A stretch of 5,959 bases of DNA from contig JASMTO010000057.1 in assembly GCA_041694215.1 (NCBI GenBank), forward strand, positions 1 through 5,959, read 5' to 3'. This document shows positions 1 to 5,959 of this stretch, piece after piece. The notes under the pieces were generated by a model that saw only the letters and a list, made by a program, of their open reading frames with translations, did no database searches and was not told where the DNA came from. The position numbers and the translations under genes are program-made. Position 1 is the stretch's first letter, and the number at the start of each line of letters is the position of its first letter. Origin of the DNA: Flexistipes sp041694215. Its GTDB lineage: Bacteria; Chrysiogenota; Deferribacteres; Deferribacterales; Flexistipitaceae.

Positions 1-694
1 TAGGCACAGGTATCTTTACCTGAAAGGAATTAAAAGCTATTTTGGAATATGAATCATCAGATTTCTTCATCAAGGTGCCATCAGTAAAGACAAATACAAT
101 TTCACTCTCGTTTGTCGTAAGAATTTTACCTTCACGAGATGAAACAATAATGCCTTGGTTTTTATCAATAACTGTCAGCTGACCAAAAGTATTTTTATCC
201 AAAGTTTTGCGGACAAAGATTAGTACCCCCGGAATATCATCATATAATTGATCCTCTTTTATATCATTAATAGAAATAGCTTTGGAAATTTTCTTCAAAT
301 TTTCAATAGCCAATTTGTTACCCATAGGCATTAATAGCAACGTCAGCAAAAGCGATAATACTGTGGCAAAAATGCCAAACAGAGTAACAGGATATAGTAT
401 CTGCTTTAACCCCGCTCCTGATGATCTTGCAACAATGAGTTCTGAATCTACGGACATTCTGGAAAAAACAATAAGTACACTGAGTAGTGTAGCAGTGGGA
501 ACAGTAATTGCCAGGAAAGAAGGCAAATAGTATATAATTGTCTGTATTATAAGAAATAAAGGAACGCCTTTTGCAAAAAAAAGCTCCGCCAAAGCCACCA
601 ACTTATCCATAAGTAGCAAAAAAATAAAGAAAACATTACCTAAAATAAAAACAGGTAGGATTTGATTTAGTATATATTTATCAAAAATCTTCAT
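1..694 (-). CDS. lptF: LptF/LptG-family LPS export permease, 3' part cut by window edge
   Basis: Inner-membrane permease subunit of the LptB2FG ABC transporter, which extracts lipopolysaccharide from the inner membrane and feeds it to the LptC/A/D bridge (family knowledge). The visible 231 codons start MKIFDKYILNQILPVF. They show three hydrophobic segments at about residues 10-30, 46-78 and 98-123, then the start of the soluble periplasmic beta-jellyroll region from about residue 130. The stretch around residues 30-95 (MDKL..LAELFFAKGVP, then SRMSVDSELIVARSSG) is characteristic of YjgP/YjgQ proteins and resembles LptF rather than LptG. Full family members are about 350-400 aa, so the rest of the periplasmic domain and the last three helices lie beyond base 1. 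An AAGG Shine-Dalgarno (702-705) lies 7 nt before the ATG. It is the last visible gene of the leftward cluster, 30 nt after the DUF1820 gene. Family is sure; F versus G is moderately sure. Confidence 0.9.
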   Translation of the reverse strand, partial: MKIFDKYILNQILPVFILGNVFFIFLLLMDKLVALAELFFAKGVPLFLIIQTIIYYLPSFLAITVPTATLLSVLIVFSRMSVDSELIVARSSGAGLKQILYPVTLFGIFATVLSLLLTLLLMPMGNKLAIENLKKISKAISINDIKEDQLYDDIPGVLIFVRKTLDKNTFGQLTVIDKNQGIIVSSREGKILTTNESEIVFVFTDGTLMKKSDDSYSKIAFNSFQVKIPVP

Positions 695-724
695 TTAAAA
701 ACCTTACCAAATACAAAAAAACAA

Positions 725-1009
725 TCAACTACTCTTATCATACAACTTAATTACCGGTGTCCCCTTGTCCACATGGACATAGTCAATCCTTATTATAGAA
801 TTAATAGGTAGGTAGGTAATCTCAACATTTTTAAATTCACTTCTAATCTTGTCATCATGAGGCGTAACCAGAATATCCGACTCACCCATAAACATAATAT
901 CAGAAACTTCCACAAGTCCAAAAAAAGACGATGGATTGACTGAGCCGGCATATAATGTGTACACTTCTTTATTATGATGATAAAATTGGATTTTATAAAT
1001 TTTTTTCAT
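725..1009 (-). CDS. DUF1820 family conserved protein
   Basis: A 94-aa soluble protein with no signal peptide or membrane segment. It resembles the DUF1820 family, small proteins of unknown function known mainly from proteobacteria. The recognisable pattern is an N-terminal strand (KIYKIQFYHHNKEVYTLYAG), a central G-[LF]-VEV segment at about 31-36, the FMGESDILVTPHDDKIRSEF block at about 40-59, and YLPINSIIRIDYV at about 66-78. The length is normal for the family, so the gene is complete. Its ATG overlaps the upstream gene's TAA by one base (TAATG), with TTAGG about 8 nt before it as a possible weak ribosome site, so translational coupling is likely. The pairing with lptF 30 nt downstream hints at an envelope-related role, but no activity can be read from the sequence. 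Confidence 0.8.
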   Translation of the reverse strand: MKKIYKIQFYHHNKEVYTLYAGSVNPSSFFGLVEVSDIMFMGESDILVTPHDDKIRSEFKNVEITYLPINSIIRIDYVHVDKGTPVIKLYDKSS

Positions 1010-1485
1010 TATTTAGGCCTAACCTTAAGTTTTATTTTTTCCCCATTTAGTTCAATATTAACATCAAAATCGCTGAAACCTTTCCCTTTATACTCATCGA
1101 TTTTAGACTCTATTAAGTCCATGACTTTTCTCTTGTCATATTTATCTGGTATTTTATCAAGCTCCTTCTGATAAAAGGGCTTATTATCAAATGAATCAAA
1201 CACTTTCAATGCAGGTTTTTTTATCCCTTCATATTCCATCATCTTGCGTTTCCACTTTTCCCGGAACGTAACATACCTTGCAACAAGATTATTGAATCTG
1301 AAACGATGTGTAGTATTTGTAAGTTGTTGAATATTGTATTTGCGAATCAACTTATTAACTTCCCTCTCATAAACCACTGGTGGATATTGCTTATTTCCTG
1401 CAAAATACTGGTTGTAATCAAAATTAATTATTTTAATAAGATTTTCTAGCCTATCTAGATCTTCTTCTACCGCTTTCGTGTCCAA
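1009..1485 (-). CDS. Conserved protein resembling MXAN_5187 C-terminal domain family, TTG start
   Basis: A 158-aa soluble, highly charged protein of unknown function. Residues about 8-85 (RLENLIKIINFDYNQYFAG, then REVNKLIRKY, TNTTHRFRFNNLVARYVTFREKWKRKM) match from memory a domain found in deltaproteobacterial and related proteins and named after Myxococcus MXAN_5187. The FRFNNLxARYxxFxxxW core is the most diagnostic part and is predicted helical. A lysine-rich linker (about 88-125) follows, then a short C-terminal beta segment (DVNIELNGEKIKLKVRP). The start is TTG: going upstream in frame, no ATG, GTG or other TTG occurs before a stop, and the first internal Met is near residue 82, inside the conserved domain. 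The TTG has a proper ribosome site (ATGAGG, 8 nt away) inside the end of the preceding membrane-protein gene, which it overlaps by 19 nt. Some homologues carry this domain in larger signalling proteins; here it stands alone. Confidence 0.75.
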   Translation of the reverse strand: MDTKAVEEDLDRLENLIKIINFDYNQYFAGNKQYPPVVYEREVNKLIRKYNIQQLTNTTHRFRFNNLVARYVTFREKWKRKMMEYEGIKKPALKVFDSFDNKPFYQKELDKIPDKYDKRKVMDLIESKIDEYKGKGFSDFDVNIELNGEKIKLKVRPK

Positions 1486-1856
1486 TAAATATACCTCATG
1501 TCCGAGTTAGTGGAAAAGATGTCGAAGAAAATATTAACAATGGATATAACAATGCTGCCCCCCACTGCAGTCCAAAAACCATCCACTTCAAAACCGGTGA
1601 TAAAAAAAGAGGTAAGCTCCAATACAATTGCATTAACCACAAGATAAAAAAGTCCGAAGGTAAGCAGCTGCAAAGGGAGGGTAAGCAAAATAAGTGCAGG
1701 TTTTACAAATGCATTAAGAGCTGTAAGTAGTAAAGCACTTATCATAAGTATAATAAAAGAATCTATACGTATATGCTTAAAAAGCATTGCAGCTAACCCA
1801 ACACCCACGACATTTACAAAAATTCTGTAAACAAGAAAGTGCACTTTATTATTCAT
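1467..1856 (-). CDS. Four-helix membrane protein, phage holin family 4 / YvlD-like
   Basis: A 129-aa integral membrane protein with hydrophobic segments at about residues 8-26, 32-50, 55-85 and 92-113, and a basic tail (YIYWTRKR). The N-F/A-FVKPALILLTLPLQLLTFGLFYLVVNAIVLEL block (about 48-81) followed by ITGFEVDGFWTAVGGSIVISIVN (86-108) is the signature of the family called 'phage holin superfamily IV' (PF04020; YvlD in Bacillus). Despite the name, most members are chromosomal membrane proteins of unknown or stress-related function. There is no lysis gene or phage gene nearby, so a lysis role is unlikely. It is the first gene of the leftward cluster. Its ATG lies only 7 nt from a strong -10 box and has no Shine-Dalgarno, suggesting a leaderless message. 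The 3' end overlaps the next gene by 19 nt. Confidence 0.88.
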   Translation of the reverse strand: MNNKVHFLVYRIFVNVVGVGLAAMLFKHIRIDSFIILMISALLLTALNAFVKPALILLTLPLQLLTFGLFYLVVNAIVLELTSFFITGFEVDGFWTAVGGSIVISIVNIFFDIFSTNSDMRYIYWTRKR

Positions 1857-1863
1857 AGCATTT

Positions 1864-1892
1864 ATAATAGTGAATTGTTTTACAAATGTAAA
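1864..1892 (-). promoter_or_regulatory. Promoter for the leftward four-gene cluster
   Basis: Read on the minus strand, TTTACA (1887-1892) and TATTAT (1864-1869) each match the sigma70 consensus at five of six bases and are separated by exactly 17 nt. The -10 box ends 7 nt before the ATG at 1856, which places the likely transcript start at or within a base or two of the start codon. Confidence 0.65.
1879..1892. repeat. 14-bp inverted repeat, candidate operator
   Basis: TTTACA and TGTAAA flank a 2-nt AA centre, a perfect 6-bp-arm inverted repeat. It covers the -35 box of the leftward promoter and lies roughly 50-63 bp upstream of the expected ilvD transcript start. The position would suit a repressor of the leftward cluster or an activator of ilvD. 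In such AT-rich DNA a match of this size could arise by chance. Confidence 0.35.
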
Positions 1893-1906
1893 GAGAATGA
1901 TAAAAC

Positions 1907-1935
1907 TTGAAAAAGATAAAAGACTGTGCTATTTT
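1907..1935 (+). promoter_or_regulatory. Promoter for the ilvD-ilvB-ilvN-ilvC operon
   Basis: TTGAAA (1907-1912) is followed after 17 nt by TATTTT (1930-1935), with TG one base upstream of the -10 (1927-1928), an extended -10 element. Expected transcript start is about 1942, giving a leader of roughly 33 nt before the ilvD ATG. The two opposed promoters are back to back, with their -35 boxes 14 bp apart. Confidence 0.6.
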
Positions 1936-1941
1936 TTAAAC

Positions 1942-1957
1942 AATTTTAAGTAAAATT
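1942..1957. repeat. 16-bp inverted repeat at the ilvD transcript start, candidate operator
   Basis: AATTTTA and TAAAATT flank an AG centre, a perfect 7-bp-arm inverted repeat starting at about the predicted +1 of the ilv operon. A protein bound here would block transcription. As RNA it would be a very weak all-A/U stem with no room for a loop, so a DNA operator is more plausible than a hairpin. Chance is a real alternative. Confidence 0.35.
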
Positions 1958-1961
1958 AAAC

Positions 1962-1966
1962 AGGAG
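1962..1966 (+). promoter_or_regulatory. Ribosome binding site of ilvD
   Basis: AGGAG, 8 nt before the ATG at 1975. It confirms the start, together with the family-typical N-terminus MRSDEIKK. Confidence 0.8.
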
Positions 1967-1974
1967 AATAGAAA

Positions 1975-3633
1975 ATGCGAAGTGATGAAATAAAAAAAGA
2001 TTACTCAAGAGCCCCCCATCGTTCCTTACTTTACGCTACAGGTGTACCAAAATCCAGTATGAATAGGGCATTTATAGGTGTCTGCTCGAGTTTCACCGAT
2101 TTGATTCCAGGACATACCGGTATGAGAGAACTGGAACGGTCAATAGAAAAAGGGATACACACTGGCGGAGGACAAAGTTTTATTTTTTCCGTACCAGGGA
2201 TTTGCGATGGTATAGCCATGGGTCACAAAGGGATGCATTATTCACTGCCCAGCAGAGACGCTATTGCTGATATGATAGAATGCGTGGTTGAAGCCCACAG
2301 GCTTGATGGTGTTGTCTTTCTTACAAACTGTGACAAAATCACTCCAGGGATGCTCATGGCATCGGCCAGATTAAATATCCCTTCGATTTTTGTTACTGCC
2401 GGACCTATGCTCAGCGGAAACTGGCGTATGCAAAGAAGATCTTTTGTGCGCGACACCTTTGAAGCCATTGCAAAATACAAAAAAGGTGAAATCGACGAAA
2501 AGGAACTAGAAAATTTGGAGATGTGTTCCTGCCCATCTCAAGGTTCCTGTCAGGGGCTATACACAGCCAATACAATGGCATGCCTAACTGAAGCCATGGG
2601 TATGAGTTTACCCGGATGCGGATCTGCGCTGGCAGGTCAAGCAAAGAAAAAACGTATTGCATTTGACTCCGGCGTACAAATATGTAAACTGGTGAAATCT
2701 GATGTCAAATCAAGGGATATTCTTAATGATAAAGCATTCTATAACGCTGTAACAGTCGACTTGGCACTTGGGGGATCCACAAACACAGCACTTCATCTAC
2801 CCGCTATCGCAAACGAGGCTGAACAACCACTTGATTTAGAGCTGTTTGATAGATTGTCCAGATTCACACCCCACATTACAAATCTAAGGCCAGGTGGAGA
2901 ATATTTTATGGAAGATCTGGAATATGCAGGTGGCATCCCTGCAGTACTAAACAAACTAAAAACCCTTCTGAAAGACAACATTACTGTTACAGGAGAAAAA
3001 CTATATACCATAGCTGATTCAGCCCTTTGTCTGGATAACGATATCATAAGAGACATTGAAAACCCTTACCATGAAGAAGGAGGTATCGCCGTCCTGAAGG
3101 GCAACATTGCCCCGGACGGGTCAGTGGTAAAACAGTCTGCAATTGATGTGGAAATGCTGAAATTTACTGGAAGCGCAAAGGTTTATAATTCCGAAGAAGA
3201 GGCTCTATCAGCTATTATGAATGGAGATATAAAGGATGGAAATGTGGTTGTTATAAGATATGAAGGCCCCAAAGGAGGCCCGGGGATGAGAGAAATGCTC
3301 GCTCCAACAGCAGCAATTTCCGGAATGGGGCTAAAACAGGTTGCACTTATTACAGACGGAAGGTTTTCAGGTGGGACAAGAGGACCTTGTATTGGTCATA
3401 TATCACCTGAAGCCGCTGAAGGCGGCATTATTGCCCATGTTAAAAACGGAGATAAAATATCCATAGATATACCCGAACGAAAAATACATTTGGATGTTGA
3501 CAGTGCCGAAATCGATAAGCGAAAATCAGTGTGGAAAAAACCATCTCCAAAAATAACAAAAGGTTATTTAGCTAAATATTCACTTTATGTAAGCAGCGCT
3601 TCAAAAGGCGCTATATTTCAAATTAACAAATAA
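1975..3633 (+). CDS. ilvD: Dihydroxy-acid dehydratase
   Basis: Cytosolic iron-sulfur enzyme that dehydrates 2,3-dihydroxy-isovalerate and 2,3-dihydroxy-3-methylvalerate to the 2-keto acids preceding valine/leucine and isoleucine. The 552 aa are full length for the IlvD/Edd family. Visible active-site motifs are ICDGIAMGHKGM (D78, metal), TNCDKITPGMLMA (C119 cluster, D120 metal, K121 the lysine carbamylated in homologues), CSCPSQGSCQGLYTANTM (C192 cluster), GGPGMREM (E440, metal) and DGRFSGGTRGPCIGHISPEA (S465, catalytic base). The site that is Cys in PCN-type [2Fe-2S] enzymes is Gly here (PGH, near residue 46), as in the E. coli-type enzyme, so only two canonical cluster Cys are present and oxygen sensitivity is plausible. 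IlvD rather than sugar-acid dehydratase Edd follows from the motifs and the operon. First gene of the ilv operon; ilvB follows after 18 nt. Confidence 0.97.
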   Translation: MRSDEIKKDYSRAPHRSLLYATGVPKSSMNRAFIGVCSSFTDLIPGHTGMRELERSIEKGIHTGGGQSFIFSVPGICDGIAMGHKGMHYSLPSRDAIADMIECVVEAHRLDGVVFLTNCDKITPGMLMASARLNIPSIFVTAGPMLSGNWRMQRRSFVRDTFEAIAKYKKGEIDEKELENLEMCSCPSQGSCQGLYTANTMACLTEAMGMSLPGCGSALAGQAKKKRIAFDSGVQICKLVKSDVKSRDILNDKAFYNAVTVDLALGGSTNTALHLPAIANEAEQPLDLELFDRLSRFTPHITNLRPGGEYFMEDLEYAGGIPAVLNKLKTLLKDNITVTGEKLYTIADSALCLDNDIIRDIENPYHEEGGIAVLKGNIAPDGSVVKQSAIDVEMLKFTGSAKVYNSEEEALSAIMNGDIKDGNVVVIRYEGPKGGPGMREMLAPTAAISGMGLKQVALITDGRFSGGTRGPCIGHISPEAAEGGIIAHVKNGDKISIDIPERKIHLDVDSAEIDKRKSVWKKPSPKITKGYLAKYSLYVSSASKGAIFQINK

Positions 3634-3638
3634 TTATC

Positions 3639-3643
3639 AGAGG
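3639..3643 (+). promoter_or_regulatory. Ribosome binding site of ilvB
   Basis: AGAGG in the 18-nt gap after ilvD, 8 nt before the ATG at 3652. Confidence 0.7.
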
Positions 3644-3651
3644 TTATAGTC

Positions 3652-5349
3652 ATGATAAAAACTGGTGCAGAAATTTTAGTAGAAAGCCTGAAAGCTGAAA
3701 ATGTTGAAGTTATTTTCGGTTACCCTGGCGGAGTTATGCTGGGTATTTACGATACTCTTTTTGATGCTGACTTGAGACACATTCTTCCCCGACATGAGCA
3801 GGGTGGCACACATGCTGCAGACGGCTATGCAAGAGCCAGTGGAAAGGTAGGAGTATGCTTTGCAACAAGCGGCCCCGGGGCAACAAACACCATAACAGGT
3901 ATAACCAACGCACATATGGATTCTGTACCTATGGTTGTTTTTACCGGTCAGGTGCCCACAGTTTTGATAGGTGGTGACGCTTTTCAGGAAGCGGATATAA
4001 TAGGGATAACAAGACCCATTGTAAAACATTCATACCTTGTGCAAGATGTCGAGGATCTTGCCCAAACTATTAAAGAGGCGTTTTACATTGCTAAAACCGG
4101 CAGACCGGGACCTGTTGTCATAGATTTACCAAAAGATATAATGGCAGCTAAAACCAAGTTAAAATCCAATATAAAAATTAATTTGCCCGGATACAATCCT
4201 AATTACGAAGGCCACCCACTGCAGATTAAAAAACTGTTAAAAATGATAGAAAACGCAAAAAAACCTCTCCTGCTTATCGGAGGAGGCGTAATTATAAGTA
4301 ATGCCTCAGATGAAGTAAGAAAATTTTCGGAAAAACTTCATATACCAATCATTTCCACTTTTATGGGAATCGGAGCTATACCCACCGACCACCCCAATTA
4401 TTTGGGATGGCTGGGTATGCATGGCAATTACGCTTCCAACACAGCTATAACTGAAACGGACTGTCTTATATCCATAGGGACAAGATTTTCTGACAGATCA
4501 ACAGGCAAAATAGACGGTTTTGCCCCAAACGCCAAAATTGCCCATATAGATATTGACCCTTCATCCATAAGTAAAAACGTTACAATTGATGTCCCCATCG
4601 TAGGTGATTGTGGAAAAGTTATGAGACAGATATTTCAATATATTGACAGTTATAAATGGGAAAAAAATGAAGAAAGCAGAAGGAAATGGCTGCAGGAAAC
4701 AACTGAATGGAACAGAGAAAAGCCCTTTTCCTATAAACATTCCGAAAAAGTAATAAAACCCCAGTTTGTTGTGGAAAAAATCAGCGAAATAACAAACGGT
4801 AACGCAATAATAACAACGGAAGTGGGACAAAATCAAATGTGGGCTGCACAATTCTATAAATTTAAACATCCAAGACAATTTATATCTTCAGGAGGCTTAG
4901 GTACTATGGGATTCGGATTTCCGGCTGCCATCGGAGCAAAAATAGCATACCCTGACAGAGAAGTTTTTGATATTGCAGGTGACGGAAGTTTTTTAATGAA
5001 TATACAGGAATTGTGCACCGCTATTCAACACAGGCTTAACGTAAAAATAGCAATTTTGAACAATAAGTTTCTTGGTATGGTAAGACAGTGGCAACATCTA
5101 TTCTACAACAACAGATACTCATATACGTGTCTGGAATGCCAGCCTGATTTTGTAAAACTTGCTGAATCTTACGGATGTGTGGGACTCAGGACAGACAAAC
5201 CAGAAGAAGTGGAAAGCGTACTGAAAGAATCCATGCAGATAAAAGATAAGCCAGTAGTAATGGATTTTGCGGTGGACAGAGAAGAAAATGTTTTTCCAAT
5301 GATACCCGCCGGAGCAGCTTTAAATGAAATGATTTTTGATAAGAGGTAA
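3652..5349 (+). CDS. ilvB: Acetolactate synthase, large catalytic subunit
   Basis: Thiamine-diphosphate enzyme that condenses two pyruvates to acetolactate, or pyruvate plus 2-ketobutyrate to acetohydroxybutyrate, the first common step of branched-chain synthesis. The 565 aa are normal length. Domains in order: N-terminal TPP-binding (about 1-170) with FGYPGG (22-27), the catalytic Glu of RHEQG (E49) and ATSGPGATN; central FAD-binding domain (about 190-325) with LLLIGGGV and IGTRFSDR; C-terminal TPP domain (about 370-550) with the GDG (443-445) to NN (470-471) metal/TPP motif. GMVRQWQ carries W480, the tryptophan tied to 2-ketobutyrate preference and herbicide binding in true AHAS enzymes; this, the FAD domain and the adjacent regulatory subunit favour anabolic IlvB over catabolic AlsS. 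Its last codons contain the ilvN ribosome site. Confidence 0.97.
   Translation: MIKTGAEILVESLKAENVEVIFGYPGGVMLGIYDTLFDADLRHILPRHEQGGTHAADGYARASGKVGVCFATSGPGATNTITGITNAHMDSVPMVVFTGQVPTVLIGGDAFQEADIIGITRPIVKHSYLVQDVEDLAQTIKEAFYIAKTGRPGPVVIDLPKDIMAAKTKLKSNIKINLPGYNPNYEGHPLQIKKLLKMIENAKKPLLLIGGGVIISNASDEVRKFSEKLHIPIISTFMGIGAIPTDHPNYLGWLGMHGNYASNTAITETDCLISIGTRFSDRSTGKIDGFAPNAKIAHIDIDPSSISKNVTIDVPIVGDCGKVMRQIFQYIDSYKWEKNEESRRKWLQETTEWNREKPFSYKHSEKVIKPQFVVEKISEITNGNAIITTEVGQNQMWAAQFYKFKHPRQFISSGGLGTMGFGFPAAIGAKIAYPDREVFDIAGDGSFLMNIQELCTAIQHRLNVKIAILNNKFLGMVRQWQHLFYNNRYSYTCLECQPDFVKLAESYGCVGLRTDKPEEVESVLKESMQIKDKPVVMDFAVDREENVFPMIPAGAALNEMIFDKR
5341..5346 (+). promoter_or_regulatory. Ribosome binding site of ilvN, inside the end of ilvB
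   Basis: AAGAGG is formed by the last two sense codons of ilvB and lies 8 nt before the ATG at 5355. It decides the start: the nearer ATG at 5350 is closed by a stop after two codons. Confidence 0.75.
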
Positions 5350-5354
5350 ATGAT

Positions 5355-5873
5355 ATGAGACATATTATTTCTATTTTAGTGGAAAATAAACCGGGAGCAT
5401 TATCCAGGATATCAGGGCTTTTCAGCGGTCGTGGTTATAATATCGAAAGCCTTTCCGTGGGCGTTACAAACGACCCGAAGGTATCCATCATGACTATAGT
5501 AACCAAAGGTGACGACAAAATTGTCGAACAAATTATAAAACAGCTGAGAAAACTTATAAACACACTGAAGGTTCGGGATGTAACCCAGATTGAGCATATC
5601 GAACGGGAAATGTTTTTAATAAAAGTGCAAGCACTTCCCAAATACAGGTCAGATATTTTCAATATAGTAAATACATTTAGAGCAAAAGTCGTGGACTTAA
5701 CAGGAGAATCTATGGTAATAGAAATTACCGGCACAAAGGACAAGAATCAGGCTTTCATAAAAGTTCTTGAGCCTTACGGTTTAATAGAACTTGTACGAAC
5801 AGGCAGTGTAGCTATAGGAAGAGGAAACAAAGCCACCACTGATTTTACAAAGCAGGACACAAAACAAATTTAG
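5355..5873 (+). CDS. ilvN: Acetolactate synthase, small regulatory subunit
   Basis: Regulatory partner of IlvB; it raises catalytic activity and confers feedback inhibition by valine (family knowledge). The 172 aa match the long (IlvH-type) small subunit. The N-terminal ACT domain (about 2-75) opens HIISILVENKPGALSRISGLFSGRGYNIESL, including the glycine/asparagine region that binds valine at the dimer interface. The second domain (about 84-160) runs from EREMFLIKV through VVDLTGESMVIEITGT to GLIELVRTGSVAIGRG, typical of ALS_ss_C. A polar tail of about 12 residues ends the protein. It starts 5 nt after ilvB, and its TAG stop overlaps the ilvC ribosome site, so the three genes are tightly coupled. 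It could equally be named ilvH; the symbol follows its pairing with ilvB. Confidence 0.95.
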   Translation: MRHIISILVENKPGALSRISGLFSGRGYNIESLSVGVTNDPKVSIMTIVTKGDDKIVEQIIKQLRKLINTLKVRDVTQIEHIEREMFLIKVQALPKYRSDIFNIVNTFRAKVVDLTGESMVIEITGTKDKNQAFIKVLEPYGLIELVRTGSVAIGRGNKATTDFTKQDTKQI

Positions 5874-5877
5874 GAGG
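5872..5877 (+). promoter_or_regulatory. Ribosome binding site of ilvC, overlapping the ilvN stop
   Basis: A consensus AGGAGG begins at the second base of the ilvN TAG and lies 5 nt before the ATG at 5883. It is the strongest Shine-Dalgarno in the window, so ilvC is probably translated well. Confidence 0.85.
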
Positions 5878-5882
5878 AATAA

Positions 5883-5959
5883 ATGAAGGTTTACTACGAA
5901 AAAGACGCAAGTATAGAGCTTATTAAAAAGAAAAAAGTAGCTATCATAGGATACGGAAG
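5883..5959 (+). CDS. ilvC: Ketol-acid reductoisomerase, 5' end only
   Basis: The first 25 codons read MKVYYEKDASIELIKKKKVAIIGYG and are cut by the right edge. This is the classic N-terminus of ketol-acid reductoisomerase: the MKVYY(D/E)KDA opening, then the first strand of the Rossmann fold (KVAIIGYG) leading into the NAD(P)-binding GxGxxG loop. The enzyme isomerises and reduces acetolactate or acetohydroxybutyrate to the dihydroxy acid that IlvD dehydrates, so it closes the pathway gap between IlvBN and IlvD. The cofactor-specificity loop and class I/II features lie outside the window. Confidence 0.93.
   Translation, partial: MKVYYEKDASIELIKKKKVAIIGYG

Noticed and set aside
282..530. 82-aa open frame on the plus strand
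   Set aside because: It lies wholly antisense to the lptF coding frame, which has clear family features; the peptide has no recognisable domain and there is no convincing ribosome site.
1013..1022. 10-bp perfect palindrome TTAGGCCTAA at the junction of two leftward genes
   Set aside because: It is too short for a terminator, has no T tract, and falls in coding sequence; it is best explained as the end of the 158-aa gene plus the weak ribosome site of the DUF1820 gene.
1467..1856. Possible prophage or lysis cassette because of the 'holin' family name
   Set aside because: The family name is historical. There is no endolysin, integrase or structural phage gene nearby, and the neighbours are housekeeping genes.
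3634..3651. Possible terminator or internal promoter between ilvD and ilvB
   Set aside because: The 18-nt gap holds only the ribosome site; no hairpin or promoter pair is visible.
3676..4029. 117-aa open frame on the minus strand inside ilvB
   Set aside because: It is an antisense shadow of the strongly conserved TPP-binding domain; its Cys- and Tyr-rich composition is what reverse-frame translation of that region gives.

Overview
This window looks like an ordinary chromosomal segment from an AT-rich, LPS-bearing diderm bacterium. The AT-rich intergenic DNA and frequent ATA and AGA codons fit a low-GC genome. An LptF-type permease implies an LPS-containing outer membrane. A DUF1820 protein, an MXAN_5187-C-terminal-like protein and an ilvD-ilvB-ilvN-ilvC operon together suggest Deferribacterota (Deferribacter/Flexistipes/Calditerrivibrio-like) or a relative among the former deltaproteobacteria. 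That placement is inference from gene families and not proven by the window.

Left part, minus strand (1-1856): four closely packed genes read leftwards from a promoter near 1864-1892. In order of transcription they are a four-helix membrane protein of the 'phage holin family 4' (YvlD-like) type, a 158-aa conserved protein starting at TTG, a DUF1820 protein, and the first 231 codons of an LptF-type LPS-export permease, which is cut by the left edge. Consecutive genes overlap by 19 nt and by 1 nt, then are separated by 30 nt, so they are very probably one transcript. The last gene, and perhaps the first, point to an envelope role.

Middle (1857-1974): a 118-bp divergent intergenic region. It holds a good sigma70-type promoter for each direction and two small inverted repeats. 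The leftward promoter sits so close to the first ATG that its mRNA should be leaderless or nearly so. The rightward leader is only about 33 nt, too short for a leader-peptide attenuator or a T-box.

Right part, plus strand (1975-5959): the branched-chain amino acid operon ilvD, ilvB, ilvN and the first 25 codons of ilvC, cut by the right edge. Gaps are 18, 5 and 9 nt and each gene has its own Shine-Dalgarno. IlvB/IlvN make acetolactate or acetohydroxybutyrate, IlvC isomerises and reduces it, and IlvD dehydrates the diol to the 2-keto acid precursors of valine, leucine and isoleucine. IlvN is the expected valine-feedback subunit.

I found no mobile element, CRISPR array, RNA gene, pseudogene or clear terminator. 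I do not see an undescribed system; the points worth a second look concern the divergent control region and the small conserved genes beside lptF.
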